DNA of 45,841 nucleotides from Chitinophagaceae bacterium UBA4857 (GCA_002399735.1 DHEF01000004.1:185016-230856); one strand, 5' to 3'. Positions 8,168 to 16,653 are shown, counted from the first letter of the stretch. Notes: a model not told the origin generated them from the sequence alone. Numbers and translations: made by a program.

Positions 8168-9877
8168 CTACGATAAATATTTCGCTACAATCGGCAACCT
8201 TCTACCCATGCCAAATGCTTTCATGCTAACCCTTATTATGGGACAAAACTGGTTACGTTTATATTCATTCACGTTTACCATTTTTAAAATGCGGGTAACT
8301 AATAAAGACTCAAAACCTGCAGCAATTATTTCTTTGGGTCCTTTGCGGCGTTCAATGTATTCGTATAAAACACTGTCTAAAATATCATATTCCGGTAAGC
8401 TGTCACTGTCTTTTTGGTCAGGGCGCAACTCTGCTGAAGGCGCTTTGGTAATAATATGATTGGGAATTATTTCCGCATGTCGGTTAATATAACGAGCTAA
8501 GGCAAATACCTGTGTTTTGTACACATCGCCTAATACACTTAATCCACCGGCCATATCGCCATATAAGGTTCCGTAACCGGTAGATAATTCGCTTTTATTA
8601 GATGTGTTTAACAATATGTAACCAAACTTATTGGCAATGGCCATTAACAAATTGCCTCTTGTACGACTTTGGATATTTTCTTCCGCAACACTAAATGGTA
8701 AATTGTTGAATATAGGATGTAATTCTGTTAGGAAACTATCGTATATATTTTTAATAGGCACAATATCATAAGGGTTGTCCAGTGTTTTACTTAATTGCAC
8801 GGCATCATCAACAGAATGAGATGTAGAAAAATGCGAAGGCATTAATACGGCTCTTACATTTTCTTTACCCAATGCATCAACTGCAATAGCAAGGGTTACA
8901 GCGCTATCAATACCACCGGATGAACCTAATATGGCTTTGGTAAAACCCATTTTAGTGAAATAATCTTTAATGCCTAAAACCAATGCCTGATAAATTTCGC
9001 CAATGTTTTTTTCGTCGTTCAGGTAGTTTAAAGTGCTTTCGCCAACACCTACATCCATAGAGGAGAAATATACTTTCTCGTTTTTATTAGCCAGTTCATG
9101 CTCAGGCAATGCAGCTGCAAAATTGGCGGTATCGATCATGGCATAATCTTCTTCAAAATATTTCATCTCCAATTGTTGTTGGCCATTGGCATCGTACACT
9201 AAGCTGCCACCATCAAAAACAATTTCTGTTTGAGAGCCTACAGTGTTGCAATACACCATGGGTAAACGGTATTTCAACGTATGTGCTTTTACCAGGCTAT
9301 TGCGTACAATATCCTGCGCATAATTGTAAGGCGATGCGGAAAGATTAATCATCAGGTCGGGTTCCTGCGTAATTAATTTTTCCATGGGTGTTATACGGTA
9401 CAAAGGATTGTTGCCCATGTTCCAGATATCCTCGCAAATGGTAACCGCTAATTTTTTGCCTTTAAAGTGTACAATGTTCCAGCTATCAGCAGGTTCAAAA
9501 TAACGGTACTCATCAAATACATCGTAAGTGGGTAATAAGGTTTTATGTATCTCGGCTTTTATTTCCTGCTCGTGTAAGAAAAAAGCTGCGTTAAACAAAT
9601 CTTTACCATCGGCAATGGTATTACGTGCCGGCGAACCAATTAAAACACCAATGGTATCGGCATGTTGTTTTATGGTATCAACAGCGGTGTAACATTTATT
9701 AATAAAATCTTCAAACTCTAAAAAGTCACGGGGCGGGTAACCGCATACACATAGTTCAGAAAAAACGACTAAATCAGCACCTTGTGCCTTGGCCCAGTTT
9801 ATGCCTTCGATAATTTTTTCGGTGTTTTTTTCAAAGTTGCCTATATGATAATTCTGCTGTGCTAATGCTATTTTCAT
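8168..9877 (-). CDS. nadE: Glutamine-dependent NAD+ synthetase
   Basis: This 569-residue two-domain enzyme makes NAD+ from deamido-NAD+, ATP and glutamine. The N-terminal nitrilase-like amidase has the Glu-Lys-Cys triad at E41, K112 and C148 (SELCVCGYPP, IHKTLLPTYDVFDE, TICEDIWN). The C-terminal synthetase has the ATP pyrophosphatase loop SSGGIDS at 319-325. The amidase domain means glutamine can be used directly, without ammonia. A -7 box TACTTTTG sits 18 bases before the ATG, so the gene is probably transcribed alone. Confidence 0.97.
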   Translation of the reverse strand: MKIALAQQNYHIGNFEKNTEKIIEGINWAKAQGADLVVFSELCVCGYPPRDFLEFEDFINKCYTAVDTIKQHADTIGVLIGSPARNTIADGKDLFNAAFFLHEQEIKAEIHKTLLPTYDVFDEYRYFEPADSWNIVHFKGKKLAVTICEDIWNMGNNPLYRITPMEKLITQEPDLMINLSASPYNYAQDIVRNSLVKAHTLKYRLPMVYCNTVGSQTEIVFDGGSLVYDANGQQQLEMKYFEEDYAMIDTANFAAALPEHELANKNEKVYFSSMDVGVGESTLNYLNDEKNIGEIYQALVLGIKDYFTKMGFTKAILGSSGGIDSAVTLAIAVDALGKENVRAVLMPSHFSTSHSVDDAVQLSKTLDNPYDIVPIKNIYDSFLTELHPIFNNLPFSVAEENIQSRTRGNLLMAIANKFGYILLNTSNKSELSTGYGTLYGDMAGGLSVLGDVYKTQVFALARYINRHAEIIPNHIITKAPSAELRPDQKDSDSLPEYDILDSVLYEYIERRKGPKEIIAAGFESLLVTRILKMVNVNEYKRNQFCPIIRVSMKAFGMGRRLPIVAKYLS

Positions 9878-9895
9878 TGATCGAGTTTTGTGTTA

Positions 9896-9903
9896 CAAAA
9901 GTA
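9896..9903 (-). promoter_or_regulatory. nadE -7 box (TACTTTTG)
   Basis: This is an exact TAnnTTTG match on the minus strand, 18 bases upstream of the nadE ATG. No clear -33 TTTG is seen. Confidence 0.6.
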
Positions 9904-9951
9904 GCCATATTATTGTTCATGGTTAATGGTTCATAGTTAATGGTTTTGTAG

Positions 9952-9970
9952 AGACGCCATGCTGGCGTCT
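9952..9970. repeat. AGACGCCA hairpin
   Basis: AGACGCCA / TGGCGTCT make an 8-bp perfect stem with a 3-base loop. It is not followed by a T tract. I recall the GAGACGCCA...TGGCGTCT motif as a scattered intergenic repeat in Bacteroidota. Confidence 0.6.
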
Positions 9971-9980
9971 GCGAAATTTT

Positions 9981-10080
9981 AACCACAGAGTGAAAGGAGT
10001 TTTATCACAGAGGTTCACGGAGTTTTTTGGTAGCACTTTCTCCGTGCAACGCTGTGTAAACCCTCTGTGCAACACGGTTG
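9981..10080. repeat. Long nested hairpin of CACAGAG/CACGGAG type
   Basis: Three nested pairings are visible: AACC (9981-9984) with GGTT (10076-10079), CACAGAGG (10006-10013) with CCTCTGTG (10062-10069), and CACGGAG (10016-10022) with CTCCGTG (10040-10046). No ORF is present. It looks like a dispersed palindromic repeat in the divergent nadE-eno spacer. Confidence 0.6.
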
Positions 10081-10110
10081 TTAAAAATTTTTCCGCTTAT
10101 AATAGGAAAC

Positions 10111-10327
10111 TTGCACAATGCCCAATAGAATTACTGAACACTCCGATTTAAATTGCGGAGTACTGCATAATGCCCAATAGAATTACCGAACGTACAAGTG
10201 AGTGACACAACCGAAGCTCAATCAAGGGAGGGACGCTGGTAAAATAAAAACATTATGCTTACTTAGACTTTAAAGCCCCTTTAGGGGTTTGGGGTTGCTA
10301 GTAGTACTGCAGCCGGTAACAAAAAAT
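10111..10327 (-). repeat. Dispersed modular repeat, copy D (long form)
   Basis: On the minus strand it starts TTTTTTGTTACCGGCTGCAG and then carries the insert module CCCCTAAAGGGGCTTTAAAG with GCGTCCCTCCCTTGATTGAG. The core GTTGTGTCACTCACTTGTAC follows. It ends with two tandem copies of AATTCTATTGGGCATTRTGC around an ACTCCG/CGGAGT hairpin. This is the longest copy in the window. Confidence 0.8.
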
Positions 10328-10444
10328 AAAATAACCTAGAAAAGTGTTTTATACTCCTCTTTTAAGGCCTAGGGTTGTAATAGCTAACTAACATCTGTTC
10401 ATGTTTTATTCAAAAAACCTTATACAAATTACTGTAAAAAAATG

Positions 10445-10452
10445 TTTCTTTG
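10445..10452 (+). promoter_or_regulatory. Probable eno -7 box (TTTCTTTG)
   Basis: This matches TAnnTTTG at seven of the eight consensus-compatible positions (T instead of A at position 2), 94 bases before the eno ATG. It would start transcription just at the structured leader. Confidence 0.4.
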
Positions 10453-10456
10453 CATC

Positions 10457-10512
10457 GCCGGAAAGAGGTGTTGCCTTAACACATTAACCCTGTAAATGGG
10501 AACGTTGCCGGC
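10457..10512 (+). promoter_or_regulatory. Structured leader candidate upstream of enolase
   Basis: GCCGG (10457-10461) can pair with CCGGC (10508-10512). They enclose two hairpins: GTGTT-GCCTT-AACAC (10468-10482) and CCC-TGTAAAT-GGG (10488-10500). This gives a three-way junction at the predicted 5' end of the eno mRNA. It does not match the fluoride riboswitch consensus I remember. The function is unknown. Confidence 0.35.
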
Positions 10513-10546
10513 CAATTAATTATAACAACAAACTACAAAAAATTTT

Positions 10547-11836
10547 ATGAGCTACATTTCAGAGATTTTTGCCAGACAAATTTTAGATAGCCGCGGTAAC
10601 CCAACGGTAGAAGTGGATGTAATTACAGACGAAGGTGCTTTGGGCCGTGCTGCTGTACCAAGTGGTGCTAGTACTGGTGCACACGAAGCAGTGGAGTTAC
10701 GTGATGGCGATAAGAAAAAATATGTTGGCAAAGGTGTTTTAAAAGCAGTAAAAAATGTAAATAATTCTATTGCTCCGGCTTTATTGGGTTATGATGTAGC
10801 TGACCAAACCGGTATTGACCAAATGATGATTGAACTGGATGGTACAGAAAATAAAGCAAAATTTGGTGCTAATGCAATACTGGCCGTAAGTATGGCGGTG
10901 GCTAAAGCTGCTGCTGAGGAAGCCAGTTTACCATTATACCGTTACATAGGTGGAACCAATGCTAAAACATTGCCTATACCTATGATGAACATTTTAAACG
11001 GTGGTGCACATGCTGATAATAAAATAGATTTTCAGGAATTTATGATTATGCCTGTAGGCGCACCAACTTTTAGCGAAGGTTTACGTTGGGGTGTGGAAAT
11101 TTTTCATGCTTTAAAAACAGTATTGAAGAAAAAAGGCTTTAGCACAAACGTAGGCGACGAAGGTGGTTTTGCCCCAAACATTCAAAGCAACGAAGAAGCT
11201 ATTGATACGGTGATGGAAGCGATACATGCATCGGGTTACAAAGCCGGATCGCAAATTGTAATTGCTATGGATGCTGCTAATACCGAGTTATGGGATGCCA
11301 AGAAGAAAAAATATGTTTTTCATAAAAGCAGCGGTAAAGCCATTAGCAGCGACGAGCTGGTTAAGTTTTGGCAAAGTTGGGTAAAACAATACCCCATTGC
11401 ATCTATTGAAGACGGTATGTCAGAAGACGATTGGGCAGGTTGGAAAAACCTTACCGACGCAATTGGCAGCAAATGCCAGTTGGTAGGTGATGATTTGTTT
11501 GTAACGAATGTAACCCGTATACAACAAGGTATTGATAAAAATACAGCCAACGGTTTATTGGTTAAAGTAAATCAGATTGGTACTATTACCGAAACCATTG
11601 ATGCCGTATCCTTAGCGCAAACAAACGGTTACAATACCATTATGAGTCACCGTAGCGGCGAAACAGAAGATACTACCATTGCTGACTTAGCAGTTGCGTT
11701 AAACTGTGGTCAGATTAAAACCGGATCGGCCAGCCGTACCGACCGTATAGCTAAATACAACCAGTTGATAAGAATTGAAGAACAATTGGGGGCAAGTGCT
11801 ATTTATCCGAAAGGAAAGATTAAATTTGGTAAGTAA
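10547..11836 (+). CDS. eno: Enolase
   Basis: Enolase interconverts 2-phosphoglycerate and phosphoenolpyruvate in the cytoplasm. The 429-residue protein is full length. Visible motifs include the N-terminal RQILDSRGNPTVEVDV, MNILNGGAHADNKIDFQEFM, the metal ligands in IAMDAANTE, SIEDGMSEDDW and LVGDDLFVTN, the catalytic Lys in LLVKVNQIGT, and the family signature MSHRSGETEDTTIADLAVA. The start has no SD and an A-rich leader (CAAAAAATTTT), usual for this phylum. The FtsB-like gene follows 15 bases later, probably on the same transcript. Confidence 0.98.
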   Translation: MSYISEIFARQILDSRGNPTVEVDVITDEGALGRAAVPSGASTGAHEAVELRDGDKKKYVGKGVLKAVKNVNNSIAPALLGYDVADQTGIDQMMIELDGTENKAKFGANAILAVSMAVAKAAAEEASLPLYRYIGGTNAKTLPIPMMNILNGGAHADNKIDFQEFMIMPVGAPTFSEGLRWGVEIFHALKTVLKKKGFSTNVGDEGGFAPNIQSNEEAIDTVMEAIHASGYKAGSQIVIAMDAANTELWDAKKKKYVFHKSSGKAISSDELVKFWQSWVKQYPIASIEDGMSEDDWAGWKNLTDAIGSKCQLVGDDLFVTNVTRIQQGIDKNTANGLLVKVNQIGTITETIDAVSLAQTNGYNTIMSHRSGETEDTTIADLAVALNCGQIKTGSASRTDRIAKYNQLIRIEEQLGASAIYPKGKIKFGK

Positions 11837-11851
11837 TTACAATACCAATTA

Positions 11852-12187
11852 ATGGATACAGAAAATAATATACAGGATAACAATAAGCCCCTTGAAAAAA
11901 GGGGCTTTATTGGTATTCCATCTTTTTTACGCAACAAGTATCTGATTGCCATTATTTGTTTTGGGGCTATTCTGTTGTTTTTTGATAAAAACGATGTGTT
12001 TACCCAAATAGACCGCAAAAAGGAACTACAACGTTTGCAGCAAAGCAAGGAGCATTATATCCAGGAAGTAGAAGCCTTGCGAAAAATAAGACAAGGTCTT
12101 GAAAATGACCCGAATACGCTGGAAAAACTGAGTCGCGAAAAATATTTGATGAAACGTGACAATGAGGATGTATTTATCATTCAGTAA
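11852..12187 (+). CDS. FtsB/DivIC-type septum formation initiator
   Basis: The 111-residue protein has a short cytoplasmic N-terminus, one membrane helix (about 29-45, YLIAIICFGAILLFF) and a coiled coil (about 53-85, KKELQRLQQSKEHYIQEVEA). It ends in the typical LEKLSREKYLMKRDNEDVF segment. This is the FtsB/DivIC layout, a divisome component that couples FtsL- and FtsQ-like partners. The gene is 15 bases behind eno; eno-ftsB linkage also occurs in other phyla. Confidence 0.85.
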   Translation: MDTENNIQDNNKPLEKRGFIGIPSFLRNKYLIAIICFGAILLFFDKNDVFTQIDRKKELQRLQQSKEHYIQEVEALRKIRQGLENDPNTLEKLSREKYLMKRDNEDVFIIQ

Positions 12188-12234
12188 CCTGACTTTTCCC
12201 CATTTTATCCTAAACTCTTTGAAATAGGCAATAT

Positions 12235-12272
12235 CCGTATTAATTTGGCGTTTAGTATACGGACGTATTTTT
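12235..12272 (+). terminator. Possible weak terminator after the FtsB-like gene
   Basis: CCGTAT (12235-12240) pairs with ATACGG (12257-12262) and is followed by ACGTATTTTTT. The stem is short and the loop is 16 bases, so termination is doubtful. Confidence 0.35.
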
Positions 12273-12297
12273 TAAAGGATATAAATCAGGATAGCTA

Positions 12298-12537
12298 ATG
12301 GACAATTTCACACCTGAGGATCTTTTATTGTATTTATACAAAGAAACATCCCCTAAACAAACAATCGCCATTAGAGAAGCGTTGGAACAAAGTTGGACAC
12401 TACGTGAAAAACTGGCAGTTTTAGAAACATCTATGAAGCGATTGTCAACAATTATTGAGAAGCCCAGAACTTCATCTGTATTAAGAGTATTGAATTACGC
12501 AAGAGAACAGTATACAGTAAAAGTTTCAGGCGTTTAA
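12298..12537 (+). CDS. Small conserved Bacteroidota protein, anti-sigma-like N-terminus
   Basis: The 79-residue protein is soluble and helical: FTPEDLLLYLYKETSPKQTI, then a second helix pair around LREKLAVLETSMKRL. The EDLLxYLYxE...ALExxWxLREK pattern is one I recall from small Bacteroidota proteins resembling the N-terminus of anti-sigma factors, but no zinc Cys/His cluster and no membrane helix are present. It lies 110 bases after the FtsB-like gene and is followed by a strong terminator. The function is unknown. Confidence 0.7.
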   Translation: MDNFTPEDLLLYLYKETSPKQTIAIREALEQSWTLREKLAVLETSMKRLSTIIEKPRTSSVLRVLNYAREQYTVKVSGV

Positions 12538-12571
12538 TAATTTTATTTTAATTAAGGTTCTTAACTTTTTT

Positions 12572-12597
12572 AAACCGGCTTAGGCCGGTTTTTGTTT
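12572..12597 (+). terminator. Rho-independent terminator
   Basis: AAACCGGC / GCCGGTTT form an 8-bp perfect stem with a 4-base loop followed by TTGTTTT. It ends the eno-ftsB-small-gene stretch. Confidence 0.85.
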
Positions 12598-12615
12598 TCT
12601 AGGGAGAGAATTTTT

Positions 12616-12742
12616 GGGCTGTCAGCAACATATCGCTAATCAACAGCAGTCCGCTGCCCGCCTGCAATGTTCGCTGCGCTACCATTTACGGCTAAGCAGC
12701 GCAGCCTTTTGTCTGTGGGAATGCTAATGAGCTGTCGTGATG
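12616..12742 (+). repeat. Left inverted flank of the two-gene island (repeat copy E)
   Basis: It starts GGGCTGTCAGCAACATATCG and ends GGGAATGCTAATGAGCTGTC. The element at 14607-14750 has the same two ends in the opposite orientation (GGGCTATCAGCAGCATATCG and GGAATGCTATTGAGC). The middle parts differ but are both GC-rich. Both copies share the ATATCGCT...CAGCA module of the dispersed repeat family. Confidence 0.65.
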
Positions 12743-13030
12743 GGGGTGGGTGAGGTTTGTTAAGTGACGGTAAGTTGTTTACAGAACAAGGGTAAAAAAA
12801 TGAAAAATTTACTCTCGATTTATTTTGTAAGAGTAAAAGTTACCCTCGTTTTGGGCCTTTGTTGGTATTATGCTTGTGCAAAAGTATCAACAAGTTTATA
12901 GGAAACTTATTTGTTTGTGACGTTGATCTGATTGATACTCTGCTTAATGGGTATACAAGACTAACTGTGGCGTAAAGATTAGTTGAATAATTTTTTCATT
13001 ACAATCAAACACTCAATAGCTTAATATTTT
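12743..13030. other. Intergenic stretch inside the island
   Basis: No convincing gene on either strand. An inverted pair TTTACTCT / AGAGTAAA at about 12807-12836 could form a hairpin or bind a dimeric regulator. The rest is AT-rich. Confidence 0.4.
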
Positions 13031-13716
13031 TTATTCTGTAATTATTTGAAAAACAGATTTGACATCAAAGTTTTTGGGTAAACCTTCATAGTGACATTCT
13101 TGAAGTAATGCAATGAACATGAATAATGTATTGTGAAATTTTTTAAAATCCGATATCATTGATAGACAATCTTCTTCTTTAAGTAATTGTTTTTTTGAGA
13201 ATAGTTAGTTAATGTTAATTCTTTGTGAGCCGCCATCTTATTTCTAATAAAAGCAATATTTATATCAAATGAATGTTTTGTTTTTATTCTTTGTATATGT
13301 CTGCTAACATATTTAAAAGCCTCAAAATAATCATTGGAAGCAGGGAAGGCGTTTTTTAAGTCTTTCAACTTTTTGTTATATGCAGTTGAAAATTCATAAA
13401 TATTTAAATATGATAGTTTAAATAAGTATTGTTTTTCGATTAACGATTTGGCTGATAAAATATACTTTTTTAAGTAGTTGAGTTCTAATTCGCTAATTAC
13501 TGATATGAAATTCATTTCTTGGAGAATTCTGTCTTTAGTATATTCCATACCAAGAGAAAAATGATTACTCAATCTCATGATTTCGGTTTGAATTGAATCA
13601 ACATTTTCCAAAAAAATCAATCGTTTCTCTAATTTAGATATTTCATTTTCAATATCTCTAAGTTCTTTGTCTGTAGGCATTGTATTGTCGCTGATTTTAA
13701 ATTTATGAAGACTCAA
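13031..13716 (-). CDS. HEPN-like protein with frameshifted C-terminal extension
   Basis: The uninterrupted frame is 186 residues (stop at 13156). It is all-helical, with an N-terminal coiled coil (about 15-50) and an R-x5-H motif, FIRNKMAAHKE, with R158 and H164. That is the HEPN ribonuclease-type signature. Just before the stop the sequence is C AAA AAA AC, reading CAA AAA AAC. It contains the heptamer A AAA AAC in the correct phase for -1 slippage. The -1 frame continues as QLLKEEDCLSMISDFKKFHN and onward to 13031, giving about 228 residues. Either a programmed frameshift or a one-base deletion explains this. It diverges from the gene at 13766. HEPN genes are common in defence and toxin-antitoxin loci, but the role here is inferred. 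Confidence 0.6.
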
Positions 13717-13765
13717 TTTTGAAATACTTCAGATCGGCTACCTTTATATTCAAATAAATAAATTT

Positions 13766-14584
13766 ATGGATTGGTCGATTGATGACGATAATATACTTAA
13801 AGTTCTTGTTCCGCTAAATGAGGAAATGATAAGTATAGCAAATGAAGCAAAAAGTAAAATACCAGATGGAGATTACACTTTATTAGACTTTGTTTTTATC
13901 GGATTCTTCAATCGATTTATTGATACATTAGTTTCTACAAATATTTTACTGCAAAACTATAAACAAAATAGGAATGTTGAAACGGCAATCGGATTAACAT
14001 TTAGAGCAAGTTTATTAGACTTCATGACTTTAGTTTATTTCGGATCTTATGAGTTGGATATTGATGATAGTAAGCCTGAAACTAATAAGAAACATGAGGA
14101 GGTACTCACGAATTTTGTCTGCGAACAATTAAGATACACAATTAAATATTGGGAACTGGTATATAAGTCAAGGGTTATTAATGATAAGGAATACAGTCTC
14201 GCATTAAAAAACTTCTATGAAACCCATAAAGTTTACTTTACTCACTTTGACGAGAAGAACTTGTCAGCTTGTCTTAAGGGTAAAAAGTATACCAACACAG
14301 ATATGTTTAATCGAATACATCAAGATAAAAAGTTGAAACACCTATCGAATGTTTATGACTATTACACTTTTTATTCGAAATATGACCATTTTGGAATTCT
14401 AACCAATTCAATGCAAGACATGTCAATTACTGATGAGTTTTCTCGTATAAGATATTGTTATGATTATATTTATCAAGGGATTATTATTACGGTTCTAAAA
14501 CTTGGCGATAAATTTCCATCTTTATTACCGTATGGAGATGAGCTACAAAAGACTTATAAAAAATTACGTCCACTACTCAAGTAG
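13766..14584 (+). CDS. Unrecognised helical protein, partner of the HEPN-like gene
   Basis: The 272-residue soluble protein is predicted to be nearly all alpha-helical, with no signal peptide or membrane helix. Segments such as FIDTLVSTNILLQNY, TFRASLLDFMTL and FYSKYDHFGIL loosely recall DUF5677-like or AbiV-like HEPN relatives, but I see no clear catalytic motif. It diverges from the HEPN-like gene with 49 bases between starts, so both probably share a control region. Base use is more AT-rich than the neighbouring core genes, suggesting acquisition as a unit. Confidence 0.7.
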   Translation: MDWSIDDDNILKVLVPLNEEMISIANEAKSKIPDGDYTLLDFVFIGFFNRFIDTLVSTNILLQNYKQNRNVETAIGLTFRASLLDFMTLVYFGSYELDIDDSKPETNKKHEEVLTNFVCEQLRYTIKYWELVYKSRVINDKEYSLALKNFYETHKVYFTHFDEKNLSACLKGKKYTNTDMFNRIHQDKKLKHLSNVYDYYTFYSKYDHFGILTNSMQDMSITDEFSRIRYCYDYIYQGIIITVLKLGDKFPSLLPYGDELQKTYKKLRPLLK

Positions 14585-14606
14585 AAGTCTACAATAAAAT
14601 ATTGAA

Positions 14607-14750
14607 TGTCACATCGCTCAATAGCATTCCTCCCGACCAAGGGCTGCCCGATGCGGCGGGTTTAGTGCGAAGTGCAACGTAGCACCGGAGCGAAGCGGAG
14701 CCCATAGCAGCGGGAACTGCAGCTAATGAGCGATATGCTGCTGATAGCCC
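14607..14750 (-). repeat. Right inverted flank of the two-gene island (repeat copy F)
   Basis: On the minus strand it begins GGGCTATCAGCAGCATATCG and ends GGAATGCTATTGAGCGATGT, inverted with respect to 12616-12742. The middle is strikingly GC-rich for this genome. The outermost GGGCT ends point away from the island. No obvious target duplication is seen outside (TTTTT on the left, ATAATAG on the right). Confidence 0.65.
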
Positions 14751-14867
14751 ATAATAGTATATAGATTTTAGTATATAGAATTTAGGCACGACGATTAACT
14801 ACGGACCTTAAACCTTTCACCCTAAACCTTAAACCCCAAGTCATGAACTATCAACTATAAAAAACAT

Positions 14868-14875
14868 TTACTTTG
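14868..14875 (+). promoter_or_regulatory. Probable nth -7 box 4 bases before the start codon
   Basis: TTACTTTG resembles TAnnTTTG and is followed by CAAC and the ATG. Transcription would start at or next to the A of the ATG, giving a leaderless or nearly leaderless mRNA. Confidence 0.45.
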
Positions 14876-14879
14876 CAAC

Positions 14880-15530
14880 ATGACCCGCAAAGAACGTTAT
14901 GCTACCGTTATTAATTATTTTCAGGAGTTTGCACCCGAGGCCGAAACGGAACTGGTGTATGATAATCCGTACCAGTTATTGGTAGCGGTTATTTTATCAG
15001 CACAGTGTACCGATAAACGGGTAAACCTTACCACGCCGGCAATTTTTGAAAAATACCCCGATGTATACGCGTTAAGCAAAACTGATTTTGATACGTTGTT
15101 TCCGTACATAAAAAGTATATCATACCCTAATAATAAAACCAAACATTTAATTGGCATGGCCCAAAAAGTGGTTAACCAATTTAACGGACAAATTCCTATG
15201 ACGGTGGATAAATTGATTGAACTGCCGGGTGTAGGTCGTAAAACAGCCAATGTTATTACATCAGTAATTGATCAGCAACCCAACATGGCGGTGGATACAC
15301 ATGTGTACCGGGTAAGCCATCGTTTGGGTTTGGTGAACAAAACGGCTACCACGCCATTGGCTGTTGAAAAAGAATTAATAAAACATATACCCAAAGATTT
15401 AGTCCATAAAGCACACCACTGGCTTATACTACATGGCCGTTATATTTGTTTGGCACGTAACCCTAAATGTAACGACTGTGGTTTGGTAGATATATGTTTG
15501 TTTTATAAAGCCAATTTTCTTTCTCGTTAA
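14880..15530 (+). CDS. nth: Endonuclease III (base-excision DNA glycosylase/AP lyase)
   Basis: Nth removes oxidised pyrimidines and nicks the abasic site. The 216-residue protein has the helix-hairpin-helix LPGVGRKTAN at 115-124 with catalytic Lys121, and catalytic Asp139 in VDTHVYRVSHRLG. The 4Fe-4S cluster loop is C190-x6-C197-x2-C200-x5-C206. All key residues are present. The start at 14880 gives the usual length. It stands alone between the island and an outer-membrane protein gene. Confidence 0.97.
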   Translation: MTRKERYATVINYFQEFAPEAETELVYDNPYQLLVAVILSAQCTDKRVNLTTPAIFEKYPDVYALSKTDFDTLFPYIKSISYPNNKTKHLIGMAQKVVNQFNGQIPMTVDKLIELPGVGRKTANVITSVIDQQPNMAVDTHVYRVSHRLGLVNKTATTPLAVEKELIKHIPKDLVHKAHHWLILHGRYICLARNPKCNDCGLVDICLFYKANFLSR

Positions 15531-15684
15531 TCGTATTAATAATTTTAATACTACTTATTCACATTTTACAATTAATTTTTTGTAGCCCCGTTATTTGTTA
15601 TATTTAGCATAGACAATTTCTGTGTACACCAGCACCATCTTACACTTCCCCCTAAGCCAAGGTTTAATTTAAACACAGCTAACT

Positions 15685-16632
15685 ATGCAAAAAACAACCA
15701 AATGGGGATTGGGTATTGTATGTATTTTTGTCAACGCCAATCAGGCATTATCTCAGTATTATTTTCGTGATGCAAAACATTACAGTAACGATGTAGTTAT
15801 TGAAGCCGGCGCATCGGTAGGTGTTATGAACAGCTTTACCGATTTAGGCGGCCGTAAAGGAAAAGGTAAAGGCTTTTTAAAAGATTACACTGCTAAAACA
15901 AGTAAGCCAAGTATTAGTATTTATGCCGCAGCTATTTATAAAGAATGGCTGGCCATAAGGTTGGAAGCAACCTTGGGTACGGTGCATGCATACGATAGTA
16001 TTTTACAAGATTTTTCGGGTAGTACAAAAGGCCGCTATGAACGTAACCTCAGTTTTAAAAGCAATATCCGTGACTTACAGCTAGCCTTTGAATTACACCC
16101 TTTATTTTTTAAACATTACGATGAAGATAAAGCCCCGTTTTTATCGCCTTATATTGTGGGTGGTATTGGTGTGTACAATTTTAATCCGCAAGCAAAATTA
16201 AATGGCCGTTGGTACGACTTACAGCCCTTGCGCACAGAAGGGCAGGGACTGCCGGAATACCCTGATAGAAAACTCTATAGTTTAACACAATTTAATGTTC
16301 CTTTAGGTATTGGTTTGCGCTACGAGATTAATACTAATTTATTTGTACGTGCCGAGCTGGTGCATCGTATTTTATTTACCGATTATCTGGATGATGTAAG
16401 TACAACTTATGTTGATCCGGCAGTTTTTTATAATCACACATCACCTTCTCAGGCAAGCATTGCGGAGCAGTTGGCTAACCGGTCTATTAATATGAGTAAC
16501 GGTTATAAACCCCGTGGCGGTGCGCAACGTGGCGATCCATCTGACAACGATGCCTTCTTTACTTTTCAACTAAAACTAGGTTATACTTTTCCGGGACAAA
16601 AAAGAAATAGTACAATCCGAAAACGTTTTTAG
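15685..16632 (+). CDS. Outer-membrane beta-barrel protein (DUF6089-like)
   Basis: The 315-residue protein has an N-terminal signal peptide (about 1-24, GIVCIFVNANQALSQ). Alternating amphipathic strands follow, and it ends in an aromatic-containing strand (FTFQLKLGYTF) before a basic tail. The opening YYFRDAKHYSNDVVIEAGAS followed by SIYAAAIYKEWLAIRLEATLG is typical of Bacteroidota outer-membrane barrels of the DUF6089 type. It probably acts as a structural or channel protein in the outer membrane. There is no operon partner. Confidence 0.75.
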   Translation: MQKTTKWGLGIVCIFVNANQALSQYYFRDAKHYSNDVVIEAGASVGVMNSFTDLGGRKGKGKGFLKDYTAKTSKPSISIYAAAIYKEWLAIRLEATLGTVHAYDSILQDFSGSTKGRYERNLSFKSNIRDLQLAFELHPLFFKHYDEDKAPFLSPYIVGGIGVYNFNPQAKLNGRWYDLQPLRTEGQGLPEYPDRKLYSLTQFNVPLGIGLRYEINTNLFVRAELVHRILFTDYLDDVSTTYVDPAVFYNHTSPSQASIAEQLANRSINMSNGYKPRGGAQRGDPSDNDAFFTFQLKLGYTFPGQKRNSTIRKRF

Positions 16633-16653
16633 TTTTAATACAATCAACTGATT

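Noticed and set aside
10453..10546. Fluoride riboswitch upstream of eno
   Set aside because: The conserved GGCGAUGG start and CUGAUG...CCUAC pseudoknot pieces are not present.
12616..14750. Composite transposon around the two-gene island
   Set aside because: The flanking inverted elements are short and non-coding, and no target duplication or transposase gene could be found, so only a looser mobile-cassette idea is kept.
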